64,000 nucleotides of DNA from Paenibacillus sp. YYML68 (GCF_027923405.1 NZ_BQYI01000001.1:2210501-2274500); one strand, 5' to 3'; positions 36,107 to 44,888 are shown, counted from the stretch's first letter. A program made the numbers and translations. The notes: generated from the sequence alone by a model not told the origin.

Positions 36107-37492
36107 ATGTCTCATCAGATTACAAAGGAACAGATTGCCCTAGCGCGGTATGCGCTTATTGCCCCCATCGTCAGCCGTCAAACCCCGCTTGCGCCGGGGG
36201 AGCTGGGAGCGTGGCTTCGCGAAACCGCAAGCCGCATGTACGAGCTTCCCGGAAGTCGTCGTCAGCAGGTCAGCGTTCGGACGCTGGAACGGTACCTGGA
36301 AGCGTACCGCAAGGGGGGATGGGAGGCGCTGATGCCGCGCGAGCGAGCAACAGACGGACGTACCCGGCTGGCTCCAAGCTTACTGCAGCAAGCCATTGAG
36401 CTGCGACGGCAACGGCCAGCTCGCAGCGTGGAGCAGCTGATCTTCCTGCTCGAAGAGAGCGGAGCAGCCGCCCCGGGCCAAATCGCCGTTAGCACATTAG
36501 CCAGGCACCTCAGACGAGCTGGCGTCAGCCGCGGACAAGTCATAGAAGCGACTTCGGCTCAGACGTTTCGCCGCTTTGAGGCGGAAGATATATTAGAGCT
36601 GCTGCAGGCAGACTTCAAGCACTTCGTCTACTTGCCTGATCCGAAGGAGCCGAAGAAGAAGCGAAAGACCATTCTGCTGGCCATCCTCGATGACTACAGC
36701 CGATACGTGGTGCAGGCTCAAATCTATTGGGACGAGCAACTGCCTCGGCTAGAGGACAGCTTGAAAAAAGCAATCCTCCGTCACGGCATTCCGGAGATGT
36801 TCTATTGTGACAACGGCTCCGCTTTCTCGGCTCACCATTTAGCCCGTATTTGCGGGCGGCTCGGTATTGAGCTTCGGCATAGTAGACCTTACCGGCCTCA
36901 AGGTCGTGGGAAGGTAGAGCGTCTGTTCCAGTTTGTCGATAGCAGCTTCCGCCCCGAGGTGCAGGCGCTCATCGACCGGGGAGAAGTGACGACGCTGGAG
37001 GACGTAAACAAAGCGCTTCGCAGCTGGCTGGATGGTTACTACCATCTCCGCGTGCACAGCAGCACGAAACAGACGCCGCATGAACGCTTCGAGGCAAGCA
37101 CGAAGGCGCGCAAGCGCAGGCCGCTTACCGAGTTGAATGAGATGTTCCTATGGGAAGAGGAGCGCACCGTAGACAAAACCGGCTGTATCCAGCTGTCCGG
37201 TAACACCTATGAGGTCGACAGCGAGCTTGCCCGTAAGCGAATCGCGCTTCGATACGATCCGTACGACTTGACAGAGCTGCAGGTCTGGTTCGAGGGCAAG
37301 CGATACGCCGATGCGGTGCCGATCGATCTGAAAAAGCGTCGCAAGCGCAAGCCGGATGAAGTGAAGCCTGTAGAGGTCGAGACGTCGGCGGAGACATTGT
37401 CGTTCGTTGAGCTTGCCGAGAAGAAGCGTCAGGCGCAGTGGGAGCAAGATGAAGTGAGCTATGCACAGCGTCAAGGTGGTGAGGTGCGATGA
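36107..37492 (+). CDS. DDE transposase with integrase core
   Basis: 461 residues. Two N-terminal helix-turn-helix segments are followed by the integrase (rve) core with LLQADFKHFVYL (first aspartate near residue 168), FYCDNGSAFSAHH (second near 235) and RPYRPQGRGKVERLF (glutamate near 270), and by a Mu-type C-terminal beta-barrel region (KTGCIQLSGNTYEVDSELA). GGAGGATGAACC precedes ATG 36107. It overlaps the ATPase gene by four bases, as TniA/TniB-like pairs often do. Confidence 0.9.
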   Translation: MSHQITKEQIALARYALIAPIVSRQTPLAPGELGAWLRETASRMYELPGSRRQQVSVRTLERYLEAYRKGGWEALMPRERATDGRTRLAPSLLQQAIELRRQRPARSVEQLIFLLEESGAAAPGQIAVSTLARHLRRAGVSRGQVIEATSAQTFRRFEAEDILELLQADFKHFVYLPDPKEPKKKRKTILLAILDDYSRYVVQAQIYWDEQLPRLEDSLKKAILRHGIPEMFYCDNGSAFSAHHLARICGRLGIELRHSRPYRPQGRGKVERLFQFVDSSFRPEVQALIDRGEVTTLEDVNKALRSWLDGYYHLRVHSSTKQTPHERFEASTKARKRRPLTELNEMFLWEEERTVDKTGCIQLSGNTYEVDSELARKRIALRYDPYDLTELQVWFEGKRYADAVPIDLKKRRKRKPDEVKPVEVETSAETLSFVELAEKKRQAQWEQDEVSYAQRQGGEVR

Positions 37493-38280
37493 CACGACGT
37501 CCCTTTACGCGCGAGGTGGAGCCGTGCTACGAGTTTCAAGGACACCGGGAAGCGTACGCCCGACTAAGCATGGCGGTCGAGAACCGGCTGCTCGGTGTCT
37601 TGACCGGTGAAGTGGGCAGCGGAAAATCCGCTCTATTGCGGCGTTTATTCCGATCGCTGGACACGATGCGCACGCATCCGATCTACATCAGCATGGCGGA
37701 CCTGAAGCCAAGAGACTTTTACGGACAGCTTCTGGCGCACGTCGATGAAGAGGCCCCTTACTCCGTCGCGAAGGCGCGTCGGTTGTGGGGCGAGGTGATG
37801 TCTCGGCGGGAGGCGCAGGGAGAGCGCAACATTCTCGTCGTCATCGACGAAGCGCACGAAATGAACGAAGCGATGCTGCTGGAGCTGCGCTTTGTGATGA
37901 GTCACCAGATGGATGCGAGGTCGCTATTCCCTGTACTGCTTGCGGGTCAGCCGGAGCTACGGAAGAAGCTACGCTTGAAGAAGTATGAGTCGATTAGCCA
38001 GCGCATCGGCATCCAGTACCATCTAAGCGGGATGAGCCGTGAGGAGACGGCGGGCTACGTCCGTCATCATATGGGAGCGGCTGAGCTGCAGCGGCCTGTG
38101 TTTTCCGACAGTGCGATCCAGATGCTGCACGCAGCAAGCCAAGGCATCCCACGAGTGGTGAACCAAATTTGCAGCCAAGCGCTCTATGACGTCGAGCGTT
38201 CGGACGCCGAAGTAGTCGAGGATGGGCACATTGGGCGTGTGCTGTCTGATATGGACCGACAGCGAGGGACGGCGGGATAA
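37489..38280 (+). CDS. AAA+ ATPase of the ExeA/TniB type
   Basis: 263 residues. Walker A GEVGSGKSALL near residue 43, Walker B ILVVIDEAHEM near 120, a sensor-like VLLAGQPEL, and a C-terminal helical lid. Such ATPases choose the target and activate the DDE transposase in Mu, Tn7 and Tn552-type elements. Translation is coupled to the transposase (ATGA overlap). Confidence 0.9.
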   Translation: MTRRPFTREVEPCYEFQGHREAYARLSMAVENRLLGVLTGEVGSGKSALLRRLFRSLDTMRTHPIYISMADLKPRDFYGQLLAHVDEEAPYSVAKARRLWGEVMSRREAQGERNILVVIDEAHEMNEAMLLELRFVMSHQMDARSLFPVLLAGQPELRKKLRLKKYESISQRIGIQYHLSGMSREETAGYVRHHMGAAELQRPVFSDSAIQMLHAASQGIPRVVNQICSQALYDVERSDAEVVEDGHIGRVLSDMDRQRGTAG

Positions 38281-38543
38281 CCGCCGTTTTTCCGCTACTG
38301 CGATAATTGGCGTTAGCATTCTCAATGGAGTGACGTGGCTGACGCACAAACGCTCACGTCATTGGCGGTGATGATTGCACCGACAAATTACGTGAGCGTT
38401 GACATGCGGGCTGGCGCCCTTGGTCTGCTAGGAGATCATTCGGGGAAGCGGATTCAGGCAGACAACCCTGCGTGGCTAAGTCTGGCGACCCGGCGCTAAC
38501 GCGCCTTAAGCCTCTCGGGTTCGTGAATGCAAGAACGTTAGAC

Positions 38544-39104
38544 GAAACCAACGCTAGAATAAACCAATAACCAAATACGATCATATTAGAGATCTATTGT
38601 GACGTGAAGATCGGTTTACTTTACCGCGAGTTGTCATGGCTTGTGCTTAGTATGAATTCCGAAAAACCATCAGCGAAGGAAGTTAGTTTGATGTTTGGTT
38701 TACATTTGAGTCAGTTGGTCGAGGTTCCATGATAAGTCAGAGTGTACTCGAAACGATGAGTAAAAGGCCGAATCTAAAAGATAATTGAAGAGTTAGCCGC
38801 GAAGATCAGTCATAGTGGGTTGAAAGTACGAGCGCGCGTAAGAAACAGAGATTGACAAGAAACCGAAGCTGAAGCACCCTTTGTAATAATGATTTTAAGA
38901 GCGATTTTAAGAGCGATTTTAAGAGCGATTTTAAGAGCGATTTTAAGAGCGATTTTAAGAGCGATTTTAAGAGCGATTTTAAGAGCGATTTTAAGAGCGA
39001 TTTTAAGAGCGATTTTAAGAGCGATTTTGGAGAGGGTTTTAGGCAGCGAAGTCAATGATGAAGAACCAGTTTGTGGGAGTAGCTCGAAGAGGGCCGTTGG
39101 CATC
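38544..39104 (+). other. Cassette 40: ORF-less 12-bp-repeat cassette
   Basis: Third copy of the cassette 4 family, with the shortest repeat. It matches cassette 4 more closely than cassette 30 before the repeat (GTGCTTAGTATG). No gene. Confidence 0.75.
38891..39028 (+). repeat. 12-bp tandem repeat, 11 units
   Basis: Eleven exact GATTTTAAGAGC units plus a half unit. Confidence 0.98.
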
Positions 39105-39262
39105 GTCTAACACCGCATTCACGCATCGGGCTGACGCCCTCGGTCTGCCAGAAGATAATTCGGAGAAGTGGATTCAGGCAGACAACCCTGCGAGGCTAAG
39201 TCTTCGACCCGGCGCTGACGCGCCTTAAGCCTCTCGGGTTCGTGAATGCAAGAACGTTATAT
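39105..39262 (+). repeat. attC site 40 (long class)
   Basis: R'' GTCTAAC (own start GTTAGAC at 38537), L boxes GCATTCAC/GTGAATGC, R' GTTATAT. Confidence 0.9.
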
Positions 39263-39804
39263 GAAATCCGAAGCTGGACAAGGGAGAACCCCTCCGACCT
39301 AAGCAATCAAGAAGTGATTCACGACCTGGGTTGAGCAGGGAGGAACGAATGAGGACGGAATAGTTAGTTGGAGCGTGGAGTGAATGTCCTCATTCTAACG
39401 GTCGTGAACCACAGATTGCTAGGTCGGCGCATAATTTCTTAATTTTTCAAGGCTCTTGTTCAAGATCGATTCTAAAACCGTTCATATTAGTTAGTTGGAC
39501 AACGTGTTACGTTGTTGGTTTTGAAGTTTGCATATGAACGGATAAGAATCGATTATTGATTTCATTGGCGAGGAAGTGTGGAATTTCATATACAGGAACA
39601 TAAACAAGTGGCAAGTAGCGATGGTATAATATGGAGTAACCTTCCACGCAAGGGTTGCGTTTTTCTAATGTTTACTCCTAAAAGCCTGCCACTTGTTAAA
39701 CCTGTATATGAAATTCCAAAGCGCAAAGAAGTAAATGAAATCAAAAGATGAACAAGAGCAACGAAAATTAAGAAATTATGCTGGGGTTTAGTCAGATGGA
39801 CTTC
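39263..39804 (+). ncRNA. Cassette 41: candidate structured RNA, family B
   Basis: Family B body with AAGTGGCAAGTAGCG in the loop and GTTTTTCTAATG; it combines the 5' part of one subvariant with the 3' part (CCAAAGCGCAAAG) of another, suggesting recombination between copies. Confidence 0.6.
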
Positions 39805-39961
39805 ATATAACACCGCATTCACGCTGCGGGCTGGCGCCCTTGGTCTGCTAGGAGATCATTCGGGGAAGCGGATTCAGGCAGACAACCCTGCGAGGCTAAG
39901 TCTTCGACCCGGCGCTACGCGCCTTAAGCCTCTCGGGTTCGTGAATGCAAGAACGTTATGC
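39805..39961 (+). repeat. attC site 41 (long class)
   Basis: R'' ATATAAC, L boxes GCATTCAC/GTGAATGC, R' GTTATGC. Confidence 0.9.
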
Positions 39962-40004
39962 GAAACCTCGGAAAATAATGAAAACATATTAAAGGACATT
40001 AATC

Positions 40005-40559
40005 ATGAATCAATTTGAACTGAGGATTTTAAATCAGCATTTTTTAACAAATGAGCTCGCAGAACCCTGCTCACATGGACAGATCTTACTTAAAGTAAAT
40101 ACAACTATTATTTCTGATGAAGATGATGGCGATTGGGTTATTAATGAGGCTGCTCTCTCTTTGTTGAGAACTGTAAGGTATGGGTTTCCTGATCCGAATG
40201 TTGCGCCACCAAGATATTATTCAGAAGGCATACAAGAAGAAACATTAATTAATTGTTGCGGTGCGTACATGCTGTTCTGCTCATCAAATATTAAATGGGA
40301 AGTTCGATTATTAGGTCAAGTAGTTAGATTAGCAAGATTTATTAAAGATGATCATTTGGATTACGGAGATCTCCAAGTGACTTTAAAAACGGTTGATTAT
40401 GCAAAAATTGTCTACGAGTTTGCAGACCAATCCTTGAATTTTTATAACGGCAAGAATGTTGATGTGTCAGGCTGGGAACAGTTTGAGGGGCAATACATAG
40501 AATTCTGGAATGAGTATAAGGAACATATGGAATACATTAAAGCCAAATACCTTATGTAG
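40005..40559 (+). CDS. Unknown cassette protein, 184 aa (cassette 42)
   Basis: Soluble, acidic protein of unrecognised family, possibly of the kind found in immunity-like or uncharacterised gene cassettes. Visible features: SDEDDGDWVINEAALSLLRTVRYGFPD, two neighbouring cysteines (INCCGAYMLFC), and a C-terminal helical stretch WEQFEGQYIEFWNEYKEHMEYI. No signal peptide or membrane segment. ATG 40005 follows AAGGACATTAATC. Cassette ends pair as GTTATGCGA-aa-CCTCGG with CCGAGG-ca-TCGCATAAC. Confidence 0.7.
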   Translation: MNQFELRILNQHFLTNELAEPCSHGQILLKVNTTIISDEDDGDWVINEAALSLLRTVRYGFPDPNVAPPRYYSEGIQEETLINCCGAYMLFCSSNIKWEVRLLGQVVRLARFIKDDHLDYGDLQVTLKTVDYAKIVYEFADQSLNFYNGKNVDVSGWEQFEGQYIEFWNEYKEHMEYIKAKYLM

Positions 40560-40584
40560 CACATCCAAAGGAGCCCGAGGCATC

Positions 40585-40699
40585 GCATAACACCGCATTC
40601 ACGCATCGGGCTGACGCCCTCGGTCGCAGACGTAGATTCGAAGAAGTGGTTGCTGCGACAACCTCCTCCGGAGGTTCGTGAATGCGAGAGACGTTATAT
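40585..40699 (+). repeat. attC site 42 (short class, variant)
   Basis: R'' GCATAAC (own start GTTATGC), L boxes GCATTCAC/GTGAATGC, stem GTCGCAG/CTGCGAC in place of GTCCGC/GCGGAC, CCTCCGGAGG tip, spacer GAGAGAC, R' GTTATAT. Confidence 0.88.
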
Positions 40700-41242
40700 G
40701 AAATCCGAAGCTGGACAAGGGAGAACCCCTCCGACCTAAGCAATCATGAAGTGATTCACGACTAGGGTTGAGCAGGGAGGAACGAATGAGGACGGAATAG
40801 TTAGTTGGAGCGTGGAGTAATTGTCCTCATTCTAACGGTCGTGAACCACAGATTGCTAGGTCGGCGCATAATTTCTTAATTTTTCAAGGCTCTTGTTCAA
40901 GATCGATTCTAAAAACCGTTCATATTAGTTAGTAGGACAACGTGTTACGTTGTTGATTTTGAAGTTTGTATATGAACGGATAAGAATCGATTATTGATTT
41001 CATTGGCGAGGAAGTGTGGAATTTCATATACAGGAACATAAACAAGTGGCGAGCAGCGATGGTATAATATGGAGTAACCTTCCACGCAAGGTTTGCGTTA
41101 TTCTAATGTTTACTCCTAAAAGCCTGCCACTTGTTAAACCTGTATATGAAATTCTAAAGAGCAAAGAAGTCAATGAAATCAAAAGATGAACAAGAGCAAC
41201 GAAAATTAAGAAATTATGCTGGGGTTTAATCAGATGGACTTC
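40700..41242 (+). ncRNA. Cassette 43: candidate structured RNA, family B
   Basis: Family B body, near twin of the one at 30454 including TTAGTAGGACAACG. Confidence 0.6.
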
Positions 41243-41404
41243 ATATAACAACGTATTCACGCAGCGCTCGCTGGCGCTCCCTTGGTCTGCTGGAAGATGA
41301 TTCGGAGAAGTGGATTCAGGCAGACAATCCTGCGAGGCTAAGTCTTCGACCCGGCGCTGAAGCGCCTTAAGCCTCTCGGATTCGTGAATACGAAGACGTT
41401 ATCC
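41243..41404 (+). repeat. attC site 43 (long class)
   Basis: R'' ATATAAC, L boxes GTATTCAC/GTGAATAC, tip CCGGCGCTGAAGCGCC, R' GTTATCC. Confidence 0.9.
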
Positions 41405-41452
41405 GAAACCCCTGAAAAGCAATATATTATAAAACCTAAAGGAAGAATACTC

Positions 41453-41875
41453 ATGCAAATTCAAGGTATAAGTCACTTATGCTTTTCAGTGTCTGATTTA
41501 ACTAAATCTATTATGTTTTATCAGCAAGTTTTTGGAGCAAAGATATTAGTAAAGGGCAGAAAGCTAGCTTATTTTGATTTAAATGGATTATGGATAGCTT
41601 TAAATGAGGAATCTGAAATTGAAAGAACCGAACAAAATAAATCATATACGCATATAGCATTTTCAATATTAGAAGAAGAATACGAGGCATTCAAAGATAA
41701 ATTTAGAGAATTAGATGTCAATATAATATCTGGAAGAGAGCGTGATGAAAGAGACAAGAGGTCCATTTATTTTACAGACCCAGACGGGCACAAATTTGAA
41801 TTACACACAGGACAATTAAATGATAGGATGGAATATTATAGAAATAGTAAAGTGCACATGACATTTTTTAACTAA
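41453..41875 (+). CDS. fosB: FosB-type fosfomycin thiol transferase (cassette 44, intact)
   Basis: Same 140-residue protein as at 2160, here inside a complete cassette. GTTATCCGA-aa-CCCCTGA at the start pairs with TCAGGGG-ca-TCGGATAAC at the end. The leader of about 50 bp contains AAAGGAAG before the ATG and no obvious promoter, so expression would rely on upstream transcription. Metal ligands His8, His67 and Glu116 are present. Substrate (fosfomycin) and co-substrate (bacillithiol) are inferred from family. Confidence 0.92.
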   Translation: MQIQGISHLCFSVSDLTKSIMFYQQVFGAKILVKGRKLAYFDLNGLWIALNEESEIERTEQNKSYTHIAFSILEEEYEAFKDKFRELDVNIISGRERDERDKRSIYFTDPDGHKFELHTGQLNDRMEYYRNSKVHMTFFN

Positions 41876-41933
41876 GGATGGAGTAAGACAAGAAACAGAT
41901 TGATGTAAGTAACTCTAAGTAGTCAGGGGCATC

Positions 41934-42097
41934 GGATAACACCGTATTCACGCTGCGGTCGCTGACGCTCCCTTGGTCTGCCAGGGGAATTTCGAGGAAG
42001 CGGATTCAGGCAGACAACTCCTGCGAGGCTAAGTCCTTCGGACCCGGCGCTAACGCGCCTTAAGCCTCTCGGGTTCGTGAATACAAGAACGTTATAA
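41934..42097 (+). repeat. attC site 44 (long class)
   Basis: R'' GGATAAC, L boxes GTATTCAC/GTGAATAC, R' GTTATAA. Nearly identical to site 1. Confidence 0.9.
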
Positions 42098-42206
42098 GAA
42101 AGTCGGGCTAGACAAAACAAGAGCAATTTAAAATCTTGAATGAGTAAATTGATTCTTATAGAACCAACAGTACAGCAAGTAGAGCATTTCTAAAAAAGTT
42201 AGTCTA
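42098..42206 (+). ncRNA. Cassette 45 left part: fragment of family D
   Basis: First 109 bp of a family D body (as at 29014), cut at AAAAGTTAGTCTA by an IS3 element. The rest of family D is missing. Confidence 0.6.
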
Positions 42207-42281
42207 CCCCCTGTGTCACAATAGTTGTCGTACCCCTCGATAAAAAGTATAGTAGAACCAGAGAGGCAGAGGTGACGGACG

Positions 42282-42779
42282 ATGGCTAGATACAGTGAGG
42301 AATTGAAACGCAACATACAACTACGAATGATCCCCCCGCATAATGAATCTGTGAGTCAGATTGCAAGAGACAGCGGCCTGTCCGAAGGGACGCTGTACAA
42401 GTGGCAAAAAGAAGCCCGAGCGAACGGCGCTGTCGTTCCAGGTGGCGGAGCAGAGCCCGACAAATGGAGTAGTCGGGATAAGTTTTCGATTGTGCTGGAA
42501 ACCGCTACGTTGAGCGAAGTCGAACTGGCCGAATACTGTCGTGCATAAGGACTCTACGCAGAACAGATTGAAGCTTGGCGGGATGCTTGTATGCAAGCCA
42601 ATGGTGGACTCGCCCAACAGGCATCCCAGCTGCAAAAAGAACTCCGAACTAAAGAGCGAGAAATGAAAACGCTCACTCGGGAGTTAAAACGAAAGGAAGC
42701 TGCTCTAGCCGAAACGGCAGCGCTTCTCGTGCTGCGAAAAAAGGCACAGTCGATCTGGGGGGACCAAGAGGACGCATGA
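42282..42779 (+). pseudogene. IS3 orfA with premature stop
   Basis: Matches the 165-residue OrfA at 24248, but codon 89 is TAA: the copy reads GTGCATAAGG where the intact one reads GTGCCAAAGG, two adjacent substitutions. Residues 1-88 keep the first helix-turn-helix; the coiled-coil part continues in frame from about 42549. This copy probably needs OrfA from copy 1 to move. Confidence 0.88.
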
Positions 42780-43846
42780 TCAGTGCCTCAGATCGACGAA
42801 TGGCCATGGAACTGATCCAAGAAGCAGTAGATGCTGGAGCCAAAGAAGAGGTGGCATGCCAAGATATCGGATTAACGCAGCGGACCTTGCAGCGGTGGCG
42901 CAAAGAGGGCGCACCGCAAGAGGATCAACGGCCGCATGCGGTAAGGCCTGCCCCATCCCACAAGCTAAGTGAAGTGGAACGACAACAGATTATCGAGGTC
43001 GTGAATCAGCCGGCATACAAGAGCCTTCCACCTAGCCAAATCGTACCACGACTGGCTGATGAGGGTGTCTACATGGCGTCCGAATCGACATTCTATCGCG
43101 TAATGCATGCTCATGGACAGCAGCACCATCGAGGTCGCAGTAAGAAGCCTGTTTCGAAGCCGTTAACGAGCCATTGTGCTGTGGCGGCCAACCAAGTGTG
43201 GATGTGGGACATCACCTGGCTACCTGGTCCTGTGAAGGGTTTATTCTACTACCTCTATCTCATCCTGGATCTATTCAGCCGAAAAATCGTAGGCTGGGAG
43301 GTATGGAATGAAGAATCCGCGGAGCATGCGAGCACATTGGTTCGTCGAACGGTCCTGAGCGAACAGTGCGTTGTGCGCAAGGAGCCGCTGGTCCTGCATT
43401 CGGATAACGGGAGTCCGATGAAGGGTGCCACTCTACTTGAAACGTTATACAGCCTAGGAATCACGCCCTCCAAAAGCAGGCCGCGTGTCAGCAACGATAA
43501 CCCTTACGCCGAGTCGGTGTTTCGCACCTGCAAATACCGCCCCAGCTACCCGTTACATGGATTTAAGTCGACGACAGAAGCCCGTGAATGGGTACGGAAG
43601 TTCGTCCATTGGTATAACACTGAGCATCACCACAGCGGGCTTAATTTCCTGACCCCTAACCAAAGGCATAAGGGACTTGCTGAACAGATTTTTGAGAAGA
43701 GAAAGCGAGTGTACGAACAAGCTAGACAGGACAACCCAAGGCGGTGGTCCGGGAAGATAAGGAACTGGAGTCTAGACGAACGAGTGTATCTTAATCCCGA
43801 GAAAGTCCAGCACTCCATAGCTACAACAACGGCGACACAAGCCTGA
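42776..43846 (+). CDS. IS3-family transposase OrfB (copy 2)
   Basis: 356 residues, the same protein as at 23181 except for two substitutions near residues 26-29 (EEVACQDIG for EEAACQEIG). All catalytic motifs (WDITWLPGP, LHSDNGSP, NPYAESVFR) are kept. It overlaps the broken orfA by ATGA. Confidence 0.92.
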   Translation: MISASDRRMAMELIQEAVDAGAKEEVACQDIGLTQRTLQRWRKEGAPQEDQRPHAVRPAPSHKLSEVERQQIIEVVNQPAYKSLPPSQIVPRLADEGVYMASESTFYRVMHAHGQQHHRGRSKKPVSKPLTSHCAVAANQVWMWDITWLPGPVKGLFYYLYLILDLFSRKIVGWEVWNEESAEHASTLVRRTVLSEQCVVRKEPLVLHSDNGSPMKGATLLETLYSLGITPSKSRPRVSNDNPYAESVFRTCKYRPSYPLHGFKSTTEAREWVRKFVHWYNTEHHHSGLNFLTPNQRHKGLAEQIFEKRKRVYEQARQDNPRRWSGKIRNWSLDERVYLNPEKVQHSIATTTATQA

Positions 43847-43898
43847 TTGACTCTATTTAATTTTCAAAGATTCACGACAACTATATTGACAAACACCG

Positions 43899-44215
43899 TT
43901 CCTAATAGTTTGTTGACTAACGAGAATCGTTATTTGTTGGTAGTATTAGGAATGAAGGGACGATCGAATCGATTTTGATTTCTTAGGCAGGGAAGGGAGG
44001 AACTTTGATACAGGACGGTTGACAAGTGACAGCCAGTAGATGGGATCATACGAGTAACCTTCCACGCCAAGAATGGCGTGCTAATGTTTACTCTGGAGGA
44101 GGCTGTCACTTGTAAAACCTGTATCTAAGTTCCAAAACTCAAAGAAGCGAATGAAATCAAAATCGAACAAGGGCAAGGAAATTAAGGAATTATGCGGGTA
44201 GCTCAGTTGACCATC
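43899..44215 (+). ncRNA. Cassette 45 right part: fragment of family A1
   Basis: The last 317 bp of an A1 body, starting at TTCCTAATAGTTTGTTGAC, including the GGAACTTTGATACAGG and ACAAGTGACAGCC stems. Its 5' half is missing, so the outer stems cannot form. Confidence 0.6.
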
Positions 44216-44375
44216 ACATAACACCGTATTCACGCATCGGTCGCTGAAGCTCCCTCGGTCTGCCGGTAGATGATTCGAAGAAGTGGATTCAGCAGACAAT
44301 CCTGCGAGGCTAAGTCTTCGACCCGCCGCTCCGCGGCTTAAGCCTCTCGGATTCGTGAATACGAAGACGTTAGGT
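44216..44375 (+). repeat. attC site 45 (long class)
   Basis: R'' ACATAAC, which does not match the cassette start GTTATAA at 42091. L boxes GTATTCAC/GTGAATAC, R' GTTAGGT. Confidence 0.88.
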
Positions 44376-44410
44376 GAAATTACCGAAAGAATAAAAAATG
44401 AGGCAAAGTG

Positions 44411-44884
44411 ATGAACGATCATTATCAAATCATTAATGACCCTTCCCAGGAAATATACAAGAAATTAGATGAACATATTAATACTTTTTGGGATTGGTCT
44501 AAAACTCAAGAACAAAAAATGGAATGGGAGACCAATTATTTAGATTGGTCATTAATCTGTACTATAACAGAGAGATTGTTTGAAACGACTGATCATACAG
44601 ATTGGGCCCGAAGAACTGTTAATAATTTACTTTACATAATAGCTCGTGATAATGAGTGCGAAATAATAATAGGGCAACTTACAAAAAATCCATCAAGTTT
44701 TTTGTTTCTTGCTAAAGAGGCTTTATTTTATTCTGATTACGATGCGAGATGGCAGTTTGCGCATTATTTGACGAGAATCCTGTATAAGTGTCCAGATGCG
44801 ATGGAGGTACTGCTTAGATACACAGAGGATAATGTTGAATATGTTAGAAGAAGAGCAATAGAAGCGATGAAAACTATTAATTAA
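44411..44884 (+). CDS. HEAT-repeat-like unknown protein (cassette 46)
   Basis: 157 residues, helical throughout. The C-terminal half (LAKEALFYSDYDARWQFAHYLTRILYK, LLRYTEDNVEYVRRRAIEAMK) looks like two HEAT-type repeats, which usually bind proteins; the N-terminal half is rich in tryptophan (FWDWSKTQ, NYLDWSL, DHTDWARR). No function can be given. I chose ATG 44411 over GTG 44408. The stop lies just before an IS element. Confidence 0.65.
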   Translation: MNDHYQIINDPSQEIYKKLDEHINTFWDWSKTQEQKMEWETNYLDWSLICTITERLFETTDHTDWARRTVNNLLYIIARDNECEIIIGQLTKNPSSFLFLAKEALFYSDYDARWQFAHYLTRILYKCPDAMEVLLRYTEDNVEYVRRRAIEAMKTIN

Positions 44885-44888
44885 TAAT

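Larger units (their letters stand above)
35224..38404 (+). mobile_element. Three-gene DDE/ATPase transposon (Mu/Tn552-like)
   Basis: 3181 bp, TG...CA ends with TGTCGCCGCTCAC/GTGAGCGTTGACA as imperfect inverted repeats. Further CGCTCACGTCATTGGCGG-like and AATTGGCG-like copies inside both ends suggest several transposase binding sites. A 6-bp duplication TGCGGG (35218-35223, 38405-38410). GC content is clearly above the array. Confidence 0.88.
35198..38543 (+). repeat. attC site 39, split by a transposon
   Basis: R'' ATATAAC and the left L box GCATTCAC are at 35198-35215. After removing the transposon and one TGCGGG the site continues normally to R' GTTAGAC. The insertion lies at the base of the first inner hairpin (CTGCGGGCTGGCGCCC). 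Confidence 0.85.
42207..43898 (+). mobile_element. IS3-family element, copy 2 (orfA broken)
   Basis: Same 1692-bp element as at 23129, in the opposite orientation. The left flank is family D and the right flank is family A1; the flanking bases (TCTA and TTCC) do not match, so no target duplication. Confidence 0.92.
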
